Below are positions 1 to 6,216 of a stretch of DNA of 7,958 nt, piece after piece. The translations under genes and the position numbers were made by a program. Positions within the stretch are counted from its first letter, which is position 1, and each line of letters starts with the position of its first letter. Source of the DNA: CAZVIK01 sp964627045 (GTDB lineage Bacteria > Acidobacteriota > Terriglobia > Bryobacterales > Bryobacteraceae); NCBI GenBank assembly GCA_964627045.1, contig CAZVIK010000185.1:1-7958 (forward strand). The letters are read 5' to 3'. The notes beneath the pieces were generated by a model. That model was not told where the DNA came from. It did not search any database and was given only the letters and a program-made list of their open reading frames with translations.

Positions 1-1048
1 AGAGGACGCTCGGTCCGACCCCCTTAAGGAAGATTCCGCGTATGATCACCAGGAAGTAGCGCAGTGGGTTCAGGTAGGTGAGCCACTGAACCACCTCGGG
101 CATATTGGCAATGGGGAACATGAAGCCCGACAGCAGGACCGCCGGGAAGTAGAAGAAGAATGTGCTCATCATGGCCTGCTGCTGCGTGCGGCTGACCGTC
201 GAGATGAAGAGTCCGATGGCCAGGGTCGTCACCAGGTACAATGCGGTAGCCACGAACAGGAGCAGTAGATTCCCGCGGATCGGCACCTTGAACCAGAACA
301 CGCCCAGCACGGTGATCAGGATCACGTCGGCGAAGCCGATAAGGGCGAAGGGAACGGTCTTGCCCAGGATAAACTCGACCGGAGTGATCGGAGTTACCAT
401 GATCTGTTCCATGGTGCCGATCTCCTTCTCCCGCACCACGGCCATGCTTGTGAGCATCAGGGTGATGAGCATGACGATAATGGCGATCACGCCCGGCACA
501 TAGAAGTTTCTGCTCTCCAGGTTCTCGTTGAACCAGGCGCGCGTTTCGAGCGCCACCTCGCCGCGCCGTCCCGCGGCCCCGGCGGACCGCGCCAGCCGCT
601 GGGCCAGAACCTCGGTGGAAAACTGCCCGGCGATCTTGGAGCTGTAGCCGAGCACGATGCCCGCGGTGTTGGAGTCGGTGCCGTCTACGATCACCTGAAC
701 CTGGGCCCGCCTGCCGGCGCGAAGGTCTTCCTCGAAGCCTTTGTTCATGCGAAGGACCGCGCCCGCCTTCCCCTGGTCCACCAGTTCCTGCGCCCGCCGG
801 TCGTTGTCCACATATTCGAGGACTTCGAAGTACCCGGACTCGACAAAGCGCGCAACCAGTTCCCGGCTGGCGATGCTGTGGTCGAGGTCGTAGACCGCCG
901 TCGGAATGTGCCTCACATCCGTCGTCACTGCGTACCCGAAAACGAGCAACTGGATGACCGGCATGAGGAAGATGACGCCCTTCATCCTGGGATCCCGGAA
1001 GATCTGGATGAACTCCTTGACCAGCATGTGCTTGATACGTTCGCGCAT
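1..1048 (-). CDS. ABC-2 type permease (YbhR-like), C-terminus cut by window edge
   Basis: This is an inner-membrane subunit of an ABC exporter. The frame is open from the ATG at 1048 to the left edge, giving 349 codons and no stop. It begins MRERIKHMLVKEFIQIFRDP, followed by a first membrane helix (about residues 24-43). A large periplasmic domain (about 44-170) carries the family-typical VIVDGTDSNTA segment. A block of five or so hydrophobic helices follows, containing GTMEQIMVTPITPVEFILGK and LLSGFMFPIANMP, both typical of ABC-2 permeases. The visible part ends in RGIFLKGVGPSVL, so only about 20-30 residues should be missing. It starts 2 bases after the stop of the preceding permease and has only a weak ribosome binding site, so translation is probably coupled. 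It is a paralogue of that permease (same motifs, same topology), and the two probably form a heterodimer. The transported substrate cannot be read from the sequence. Confidence 0.93.
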   Translation of the reverse strand, partial: MRERIKHMLVKEFIQIFRDPRMKGVIFLMPVIQLLVFGYAVTTDVRHIPTAVYDLDHSIASRELVARFVESGYFEVLEYVDNDRRAQELVDQGKAGAVLRMNKGFEEDLRAGRRAQVQVIVDGTDSNTAGIVLGYSSKIAGQFSTEVLAQRLARSAGAAGRRGEVALETRAWFNENLESRNFYVPGVIAIIVMLITLMLTSMAVVREKEIGTMEQIMVTPITPVEFILGKTVPFALIGFADVILITVLGVFWFKVPIRGNLLLLFVATALYLVTTLAIGLFISTVSRTQQQAMMSTFFFYFPAVLLSGFMFPIANMPEVVQWLTYLNPLRYFLVIIRGIFLKGVGPSVL

Positions 1049-1050
1049 GG

Positions 1051-2184
1051 TTACACCAGTTTCTTTTTGAACTTCGCGTTCGCGACCAGGACCATCACGG
1101 CCCCGAATAGGGCCAGCAGCAGCGCTTCCAGGGCCAGGATTTCCAGACCCACGCCTTTCAGGTAGATGCCCTTGAGCAGCCGCACGAAATAGCGGGCCGG
1201 GATCACGTAGGTTGCCAGTTGGATAGGCTGCGGCATGTTGCCGATCGCGTACATGAAGCCGGAGAGCAAGAACGAGGGCAGGAAGGTAAGCACCATGGCG
1301 AGCTGGCTCGCCAGTAGTTGGCTCTTGGTCACGATGCTGATGACCATGCCCAGGGAAAGCGCTCCGGCAAGGAAAACCGCCGCCGCCGCGAACAGCAGGG
1401 CTACGCTGCCACGCAGCGGAACCTGAAAGAGAAACTCGCCCATCAGCACCGCTAGCAGCACGTCCAGCATTCCGATGGCGAAGTAAGGCAAGAGCTTCCC
1501 GAGAATGAGCTCGCGGCCCGTGGCCGGGGTGGAGATCAGTTGCTCCATCGTTCCGGTTTCCCACTCGCGGGCCACGGTCAGCGAGGTCAGAAGCGCTGCG
1601 ATTACCATCATGATCACGGCGATCAGGCCCGGGATGATGTAGTTCTTCGACTCCATGTCGGCGTTGAACCACGCCCGCGGGCGCAGGTCCAGCGGAGCGT
1701 GAACCGTCCGGCCCGCGGTGCGCTGCATCTGGGCGAGAGCGATCCCCTCCGAAAAGTTCAGCGCCACCACGTCGGCGTAACTCATGGCGATCGTGGCGGT
1801 GTTGGAATCGCTCCCGTCCACAATCAATTGCACCGGCGCCTTGCGGCCAGATTCAACGTTTCGCGCGAAGTCCACCGGGATGACCAGCGCCATCAATGCC
1901 TGGCCGGAGTCGATAGCGCGCTCCACCTCGGGATAGCTACGGACGTATCCCTTAAGTGAGAAGTAGCGCGAGCCGGAGAAACCGGAGGCGAGTTGCCGAC
2001 TGGCGTGAGATTCGCTCTGGTCCCAGACGACCAGCGGCACGTTGTCCACGTCGAGAGTAAGCGCATAGCCGAACAGCACCAGAAGCAGCATCGGAATCGC
2101 GATGGCCATTCCCAGACTTCGCGGATCGCGAACGATGTGCGTAAATTCCTTTCGGGCGATGGCCCGGACCCGGAGTGGCTTCAT
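1051..2184 (-). CDS. ABC-2 type permease (YbhS-like)
   Basis: This 377-residue inner-membrane permease belongs to the ABC-2 family, as do YbhS, YbhR and YhhJ. A cytoplasmic start with the family pattern RKEFTHIVRDPRSLG (11-25) leads into a first helix (about 26-44). An extracytoplasmic domain (about 45-180) contains LIVDGSDSNTATIA (120-133). Helices follow at about 183-204, 228-250, 260-282, 290-312 and 347-368. GTMEQLISTPATGRELILGK (211-230) is the conserved cytoplasmic coupling region, and the tail KFKKKLV is basic. The start is supported by a perfect AAGGAGGT ribosome binding site 6 bases upstream. It overlaps the stop of the preceding ATPase gene by 4 bases (ATGA), and the next permease starts 2 bases after its stop. 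It should pair with that second permease and with the two ATPases. Substrate unknown; known YbhFSR-type exporters have been linked to drug and cation efflux. Confidence 0.95.
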   Translation of the reverse strand: MKPLRVRAIARKEFTHIVRDPRSLGMAIAIPMLLLVLFGYALTLDVDNVPLVVWDQSESHASRQLASGFSGSRYFSLKGYVRSYPEVERAIDSGQALMALVIPVDFARNVESGRKAPVQLIVDGSDSNTATIAMSYADVVALNFSEGIALAQMQRTAGRTVHAPLDLRPRAWFNADMESKNYIIPGLIAVIMMVIAALLTSLTVAREWETGTMEQLISTPATGRELILGKLLPYFAIGMLDVLLAVLMGEFLFQVPLRGSVALLFAAAAVFLAGALSLGMVISIVTKSQLLASQLAMVLTFLPSFLLSGFMYAIGNMPQPIQLATYVIPARYFVRLLKGIYLKGVGLEILALEALLLALFGAVMVLVANAKFKKKLV

Positions 2185-3155
2185 ACTAGGACCTCCTTCT
2201 GGGGCTGGTCCGCCCGGTCGCGCGCCTCAATGAGGGAGACGAACACGTCCTCGAGTGAAGGGACGATCTTCTCGACGCTTGTCACCCGGTAGCCCTTGCC
2301 GATGAGCAGGTCCCGGATGCTGGCGCTGGCGGCCTCACTGTTCTCGGCGACCACGTGCAGCCCCTTGCCGAACAGGGCGACCTCTTTCACTCCCGGCAGT
2401 CTTTCCACGTCGCCCATCACGTCCTGTGGCCGCTCCGAAAGGACCTCCAGCACTTCCTCCTGCATGAACTCCGTTTTGAGCGTCTCGGGACTACCGATGG
2501 CGATCAACTCGCCGCGGTAGATCAGGGCGACGCGGTCGCAGTACTCGGCCTCATCCATGTAGTGGGTCGTTACGAAGATCGTGACTCCCTTGGCGGAGAG
2601 TTCGTAGATCAGGTCCCAGAACTGGCGGCGGCTCACCGGGTCTACGCCCGCCGTCGGCTCGTCGAGGAAGAGAATCGGAGGCTCGTGCAGAATGGCGCAA
2701 CCGAGCGACAGCCGCTGCTTCCAGCCGCCCGACAGAATGCCCGTCTTGGAATGCCGGTGCTCTTGCAGCCCGGCCATTTCGATCACCCACTCCTTGCGCT
2801 CCTTTTTCTTCTCCTCCGGGATGCGGTAGATGCCGGTGTAGAAATCGATGTTCTCTTCGACCGTAAGGTCCTCGTACAAGGAGAACTTCTGGCTCATGTA
2901 GCCGATGTTGGCCTTGATTTTCTCGGCCTCGGTCCGCACATCGAATCCGGCTACTGTCCCGCTGCCTCCGGTTGGCGCCAGTATTCCGGTCAACATGCGA
3001 ATGGTCGTGGACTTGCCGGCTCCGTTCGGTCCGAGGAAGCCGAAGATCTCGCCTTTGGGCACCTCGAAGCTGACGCCGTTCACCGCGGTGAAGCTGCCGA
3101 AACGCTTCTCCAGGTTGTTCACCACCACCGCCATCCCGTTCCCGTCGGTGTTCAT
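2181..3155 (-). CDS. ABC transporter ATPase, second of the pair (YbhF C-terminal-half-like)
   Basis: This 324-residue cytoplasmic ATPase would energise the two ABC-2 permeases downstream. All nucleotide-binding motifs are intact: Walker A GPNGAGKST (42-50), Q-loop YMSQKFSLYEDL (86-97), signature LSGGWKQR (141-148), Walker B ILFLDEPT (161-168), D-loop AGVDP and switch histidine H198 in TTHYMDEAEY. Tryptophan replaces the more usual methionine or glutamine in the signature motif; I believe this is common in the YbhF group. A C-terminal domain (about 230-310) ends with the family motif PSLEDVFVSLIEARD. The start is backed by AAGGAGG 4 bases upstream; a later ATG at codon 8 is less likely. It overlaps the stop of the upstream ATPase by 4 bases and the downstream permease by 4 bases, so expression is coupled on both sides. 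In E. coli YbhF the equivalent domain is fused to the first ATPase. Confidence 0.95.
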   Translation of the reverse strand: MNTDGNGMAVVVNNLEKRFGSFTAVNGVSFEVPKGEIFGFLGPNGAGKSTTIRMLTGILAPTGGSGTVAGFDVRTEAEKIKANIGYMSQKFSLYEDLTVEENIDFYTGIYRIPEEKKKERKEWVIEMAGLQEHRHSKTGILSGGWKQRLSLGCAILHEPPILFLDEPTAGVDPVSRRQFWDLIYELSAKGVTIFVTTHYMDEAEYCDRVALIYRGELIAIGSPETLKTEFMQEEVLEVLSERPQDVMGDVERLPGVKEVALFGKGLHVVAENSEAASASIRDLLIGKGYRVTSVEKIVPSLEDVFVSLIEARDRADQPQKEVLV

Positions 3156-4113
3156 GCCGCCTCCTTGCGCTCTCCTGCCAGGACCGACACGAAGACGTCC
3201 TCGAGCGCCGGCTCAATCGTGCGGATGCCCTTCACCTCCAGCCCGGCGGCCACGAGCGCGCGTCCAGCCTCTTCGGCGGCCCGCTCGGGGACCCCCCCCC
3301 CAGGGTAATACGGGCCCCCTAAAGGGGGGGCGGNNNNNNNNNNCGGTCGCCGAACAGGCTGGCGGCTCCGGAGGACTGAGCCCGCAGCAGCGCCACGGCC
3401 TTGCGCGGCTCGGTCGAGCGGATTTCCAGGATCGATCCCTTCATCAGCGTTTTCACCTCGTCGGGCGTGCCTGCCGCCAGCAGCTTGCCTCTGTGGATAA
3501 GCCCGATGCGGCTCGAACGCTCCGCCTCGTCCAGATAGGCTGTTGAAACGAAGATCGTGACCTTGTCGCGCAGCAGTTGATAGAGGATGCGCCAGAAATC
3601 CCGCCGCGAGACGGGATCCACGCCGTTGGTCGGCTCGTCGAGGAACAGGACCTTCGGCGTGTGGATCAGAGCGCACGCCAGTCCCAGCTTCTGTTTCATG
3701 CCGCCCGAGAGCCGGCCCGCCTGGCGCTTCTTGAACGGCGTCATGTTGCTGAAGGCGAGCAGCCGCTCGATGCGCTGGGGGCGGAGCTTCTTCGGCACGC
3801 CGTAGATGTCGGCATAGAATTCGATGTTTTCCATCACGGTGAGGTCGGGGTAGAGGCCAAAGCGCTGGCTCATGTACCCGATGTCCTCCTTCACCGCCTC
3901 GGCGTCTTTCGCCACGTGGTGTCCGGCCACCCAGGCGTCGCCCGAAGTCGGCTCCATGATGGAGGTCAGCAGCCGCATGGTAGTGCTCTTGCCGGCACCG
4001 TCCGGTCCGACCAGGCTGAAGATCTCGCCTTCCTGGACCGAGAGGCTCAAGCCGTCCACCGCGATGGTGTCGCCGAACTTCTTCGTGAGGGCTTCGCTAC
4101 GAACTGCGGTCAT
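3152..4113 (-). CDS. ABC transporter ATPase, first of the pair, interrupted by an assembly gap
   Basis: This ATPase resembles the N-terminal half of YbhF. From the ATG at 4113 (GAGGAG 8 bases upstream) the frame reads 256 residues to LFGD: Walker A GPDGAGKST (36-44), Q-loop YMSQRFGLYPDL (80-91), signature LSGGMKQ (135-141), Walker B VLFLDEPT (155-162) and D-loop NGVDP. The switch position reads VSTAYLDEAE, with alanine 192 (codon GCC) where the partner ATPase has histidine, so this site may be degenerate. The next codon is CGN (arginine); then come the Ns and a C/G homopolymer patch. Beyond the patch the protein resumes in another frame with ERAAEEAGRALVAAGLEVKG and the family ending EPALEDVFVSVLAGERKEAA, with its stop at 3152. 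I treat this as one intact gene with a bad assembly join, not a pseudogene, because both flanks align with the partner ATPase. It overlaps the fusion-protein gene by 17 bases and the next ATPase by 4. Confidence 0.88.
3292..3343. other. Assembly gap (10 N) with flanking C/G homopolymer junk
   Basis: Ten Ns occupy 3334-3343. Beside them are ten Cs (3292-3301), five Cs (3315-3319) and seven Gs (3324-3330). The CCCCC-TAAA-GGGGG part could fold into a hairpin. Aligning the interrupted ATPase with its partner predicts about 6 missing residues (about 18 bases) between the arginine codon at 3345-3343 and the resumed frame at 3292, but 50 bases lie there and the frame is lost. The patch is therefore most likely contig-end or poly-G sequencing artefact bridged by a nominal gap, not real genome sequence. 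Confidence 0.85.
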
Positions 4114-5284
4114 CTGTTTGTCTCCTCAATGGAGCGCCTTCAGTAAGAATCTCCGCGTCCGCCGGCATCCCCGGCTTGAGCTCCATGTCCGGATTGAGGA
4201 TGTCCACCTTTATGCGGTAGACGAGCTTCACCCGCTCCTTCTCGGTTTGCACGTTCTTGGGGGTGAACTCGGCCTGCGAAGCGATGAAGGAAACCTGTCC
4301 GTCGTAATACTTGCCGGGATAGGTGTCAGTGCTCGCGCGCACGCGCTGGCCGACTTTCACGCGGCCCAGGTCCGTTTCGTTGATGTAGGCGCGGAGCCAG
4401 ACGTTCTTGAGGTCGCCGACCGTGACAACCGGGGTCCCCGGGGCAACGTACATGCCCGGCTCGATGTTCTCCGAGAGCACTACGCCGCCGAGCGGGGCGT
4501 GGACGGTCGCGTAGCTCAGGCGGGTTTCGGCGACAGCCAGAGCTTGTTCGGCCTGATCCAGGCGGGCGCGCGCCTGGTCAATCGTCTCCTGACGCGGTCC
4601 TTTCTTGATCAAGGCGTGCCGTTCCTCGGCCTGTTTAAGCGACGCACGCGCTTGTTCGATCTGTTCCCTGCGTGGACCCTCCAGGACGAGCTTCAGCCGC
4701 TCTTCCTCCTCGCGGACCCTGGCGCCGGCCACCTCGTTGGCGGCCCTGGCGGCGTCGAATTCGCGCACCGAGATCACATCCGCCTTGAAGAGCGTTTCCT
4801 GCCGCTGAAACTCGTCTCTCCAGCGTTGCGCCTCGGCCTGGGCCCGCCGGAGGCCTGCCTGCTGAGCGGCGACGTCCTGCGGCCGGGATCCCGCCAGCAG
4901 TTCATCGAGCCAGGCCTGAGCTTTGCGGACGGCGGCCGACGCCTCCTGAACTTCTTCCGGCCTGGACCCGGCAACCAGTTCGGCCAGGGTCGCTTTCGCC
5001 GCCTCGACTTCGGCCCTTCGGAGAGACACCTCCTGGAGCAGTTCGTTGCGGTCCAGTTGGGCGACCAGTTGTCCGGCCCGGACGATCTGGCCTTCAGAAA
5101 CAGGGCGCTCTTCGACCCGCCCGGCGGTCTTGAAACTGACCTCAACGTCGGTGACTTCTATGTTCCCGGAAACCCGCATAGTTCCGGGCTCGCTCTGCCA
5201 CCGGCTCTGGGCGTAGCGGAACGTGAAGATCGCGCCGGCCACCAGCGCCAGCAGCAGGACCAACAGCTTTCTTCGCTTCTTCAT
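4097..5284 (-). CDS. HlyD-family membrane fusion (periplasmic adaptor) protein, YbhG-like
   Basis: This 395-residue adaptor would connect the inner-membrane ABC exporter to an outer-membrane TolC-like channel. Residues 6-22 form a single N-terminal membrane anchor with no lipobox cysteine. The first lipoyl half is at about 37-80 (GNIEVTDVEVSFKTAGRVEE). A long alpha-helical coiled-coil hairpin (about 82-258) follows, then the second lipoyl half (259-290, VHAPLGGVVLSENIEPGMYV) and a beta-barrel region (about 295-380, including VWLRAYINETDLGRVKVGQ). I chose the ATG at 5284 because AAGGAG lies 8 bases upstream. A GTG in frame at 5314 would add ten hydrophilic residues in front of the anchor and would place the operator palindrome inside the gene. 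The hairpin carries four G-x-R repeats (105, 131, 202, 228). It is longer than E. coli YbhG (about 330 residues), probably because of these repeats. It is the first gene of the coupled transporter operon. Confidence 0.93.
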   Translation of the reverse strand: MKKRRKLLVLLLALVAGAIFTFRYAQSRWQSEPGTMRVSGNIEVTDVEVSFKTAGRVEERPVSEGQIVRAGQLVAQLDRNELLQEVSLRRAEVEAAKATLAELVAGSRPEEVQEASAAVRKAQAWLDELLAGSRPQDVAAQQAGLRRAQAEAQRWRDEFQRQETLFKADVISVREFDAARAANEVAGARVREEEERLKLVLEGPRREQIEQARASLKQAEERHALIKKGPRQETIDQARARLDQAEQALAVAETRLSYATVHAPLGGVVLSENIEPGMYVAPGTPVVTVGDLKNVWLRAYINETDLGRVKVGQRVRASTDTYPGKYYDGQVSFIASQAEFTPKNVQTEKERVKLVYRIKVDILNPDMELKPGMPADAEILTEGAPLRRQTDDRSS

Positions 5285-5298
5285 TGGTTTTGCTCCTT

Positions 5299-5314
5299 GT
5301 GAATCCTGATTCAC
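5299..5314. promoter_or_regulatory. Candidate TetR operator in front of the exporter operon
   Basis: GTGAATCCTGATTCAC is a perfect inverted repeat with 7-base arms and a 2-base centre. On the minus strand it follows a TAAGAT box directly and abuts the AAGGAG ribosome binding site of the fusion-protein gene. A bound dimer here would block transcription start or early elongation. A 16-base palindrome with the same ends and 11 of 16 identical positions lies in front of the adjacent tetR gene. Binding by that regulator is inferred. In the transcript the same bases could also form a small hairpin next to the ribosome binding site. Confidence 0.7.
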
Positions 5315-5320
5315 ATCTTA
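5315..5320 (-). promoter_or_regulatory. Possible -10 element of the exporter operon
   Basis: On the minus strand these bases read TAAGAT, matching four of six positions of the sigma-70 -10 consensus, directly upstream of the palindrome. I find no convincing -35 hexamer at 16-18 bases spacing (the bases there are GC-rich), so the promoter is tentative. Its placement matches that of the AT-rich box before the tetR-side palindrome. Confidence 0.35.
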
Positions 5321-5343
5321 GCCGTTGGTGACACCGCCGCGCA

Positions 5344-5357
5344 GTGACTGTGGTCAC
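5344..5357. promoter_or_regulatory. Inverted repeat GTGAC-N4-GTCAC in the tetR to fusion-protein gap
   Basis: GTGACTGTGGTCAC has perfect 5-base arms around a 4-base centre. A further GTGAC lies at 5328-5332 inside the short palindrome GGTGACACC (5327-5335). The arms resemble the half-sites of the two 16-base palindromes, but the total length is 14, so it may be a secondary or weaker site, or chance. The rest of this 103-base gap shows no gene and no clear terminator after tetR. Confidence 0.35.
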
Positions 5358-5387
5358 ACTGGCTTTACGGGACGGTAAGGACGTGGT

Positions 5388-5987
5388 TTACTTCGGCGTG
5401 ATGGCGTCGCGCAGGATCTGCCAAGCCCGCTCCGCGTGCCTGGTGACGTCGACCCGGCCGTCGCTGAGCTGCCAGAGGATCGCTCCGGGCTGGACCACAC
5501 CCAAGAGCATCATCGAGACGGTTCCCGGATCGACATCCGCCCGGACGCTGCCTTCTTGCTGGCCCCGGCGGACGATCTCGGCCACGCGGCCCAGGTAACT
5601 GCTGACGGTTTCGTACACCGCGGCTCTCCGGGGCGAACTGCCGGCGAAGATCTCCTCGGAGAAGATGATTCGTGGGATACCCTGGTTCTCTCTGACAAGC
5701 TTGGCGTGCATCAGGATCAATCGCCTGAGGCACTCAACCGAATCCGGCGCTCCCTGGCAGGCCCGGCTCACATTGTCGAGAAGCCGGTGCTGGATGAGCT
5801 GAACAACCGCATCAAGAAGTTCTTCCTTGCCGTTGAAATGCCGGTATACCGCCGAGGGCACAACTCCCACGCGGTGTGCCACGCGTGCCACGCTGAGTGC
5901 CTTCAGCCCATGCAGGCCGACTATGCTCAACGCGGCCTGCGCCAGTTGTTCCTTTCGAATCTTTGTCGGCAACTTGTCCGCGGCCAT
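5388..5987 (-). CDS. TetR-family transcriptional regulator (CecR/YbiH-like by context)
   Basis: This 199-residue protein has the standard TetR layout. The N-terminal DNA-binding helix-turn-helix lies at about residues 11-57: KEQLAQAALSIVGLHG, then ALSVARVAHRVGVVPSAVYRHF, then NGKEELLDAV. A helical C-terminal ligand-binding and dimer domain (about 65-199) follows; such domains are poorly conserved and the ligand cannot be told. It lies 103 bases upstream of, and in the same direction as, the fusion-protein gene, which is how TetR repressors of efflux operons are often placed; E. coli CecR governs ybhGFSR. Candidate operators stand in front of both its own start and the transporter operon, so I infer autoregulation and repression of the exporter. 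The ATG at 5987 has no good ribosome binding site: the only purine match, AGGG, is 11 bases upstream and inside the operator. Confidence 0.93.
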   Translation of the reverse strand: MAADKLPTKIRKEQLAQAALSIVGLHGLKALSVARVAHRVGVVPSAVYRHFNGKEELLDAVVQLIQHRLLDNVSRACQGAPDSVECLRRLILMHAKLVRENQGIPRIIFSEEIFAGSSPRRAAVYETVSSYLGRVAEIVRRGQQEGSVRADVDPGTVSMMLLGVVQPGAILWQLSDGRVDVTRHAERAWQILRDAITPK

Positions 5988-5994
5988 GGCAGAT

Positions 5995-6010
5995 GTGACC
6001 CTAGGTTCAC
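5995..6010. promoter_or_regulatory. Candidate TetR operator in front of tetR
   Basis: GTGACCCTAGGTTCAC is a 16-base inverted repeat with one mismatched pair, ending 7 bases before the tetR ATG. On the minus strand it reads GTGAACCTAGGGTCAC and follows the AT-rich box ATACTTAAAA (6020-6011), which may hold the -10 element. Length, end sequences and position after an AT-rich box all match the palindrome at 5299-5314. Autorepression of tetR is the likely role. Confidence 0.65.
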
Positions 6011-6025
6011 TTTTAAGTATGGCGG

Positions 6026-6049
6026 AAAAAGCCGGGCTCCGGCGAAGCC
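6026..6049 (-). terminator. Likely Rho-independent terminator between ric and tetR
   Basis: On the minus strand the bases read GCCGG-AGC-CCGGC followed by TTTTT: a 5-base-pair GC stem, a 3-base loop and a T run. It lies about 170 bases after the ric stop and would end ric transcripts before tetR. A second stem, GGCTTC-GCC-GGAGCC (6049-6035), shares bases with the first, so the two cannot form together. Confidence 0.5.
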
Positions 6050-6130
6050 GCCCCTGGTTCGCGTACAGAGGGCCGGTGACGGAGCGCCTTGCACCGGCTT
6101 GAAGCCGACCGCGAGTATACGTCGAGGGGA

Positions 6131-6146
6131 TTCACCAATCGGTGAA
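6131..6146. promoter_or_regulatory. Perfect palindrome TTCACC-N4-GGTGAA between ric and tetR
   Basis: TTCACCAATCGGTGAA has perfect 6-base arms around AATC and is not followed by a T run on either strand, so it looks like a protein-binding site rather than a terminator. On the minus strand a TATACT box (6119-6114) lies 11 bases downstream, which could be the -10 of a distal tetR promoter, although no good -35 is seen. The 6-4-6 spacing is like that of dimeric regulators, but the arms do not match the FNR consensus (TTGAT-N4-ATCAA). The binding protein is unknown. Confidence 0.4.
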
Positions 6147-6216
6147 ACGCTCGGCCTCCGGGAACTACCCCGAGCCCACTGATGGTGGCGCTATCGGACT
6201 GGACCACTAGGCTGTT

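Noticed and set aside
2355..3308. Long plus-strand open frame (317 codons) opposite the second ATPase
   Set aside because: It lies antisense to a gene with complete ABC motifs, its protein resembles no family, and such frames are expected opposite high-GC codons.
3303..3316. TAATACG in the gap-side patch as a T7 promoter or vector remnant
   Set aside because: Only the first seven bases match; the rest of the T7 promoter is absent. Homopolymer artefact explains the patch better.
3315..3328. CCCCC-TAAA-GGGGG hairpin as a regulatory element
   Set aside because: It lies within artefactual sequence beside the Ns and inside a coding region.
3872..5302. 476-codon plus-strand open frame opposite the fusion-protein gene
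   Set aside because: It is a shadow of the HlyD-type gene. Its sequence is rich in leucine, arginine and glycine with no domain, and it lacks a convincing ribosome binding site.
5285..5314. GTG at 5314 as the start of the fusion protein
   Set aside because: The added residues are hydrophilic ahead of the membrane anchor, and the ATG at 5284 has a well-placed AAGGAG. The GTG start would also put the operator inside the gene.
5365..5380. Imperfect repeat TTACGGGACGGTAA just after tetR
   Set aside because: Only 4-base outer arms pair well, with mismatches inside; it is too weak to call an operator or a terminator.
5436..6182. Plus-strand 248-codon frame across tetR and the gap
   Set aside because: It is antisense to a clear TetR protein, has no recognisable domain, and runs through both the operator and the terminator.
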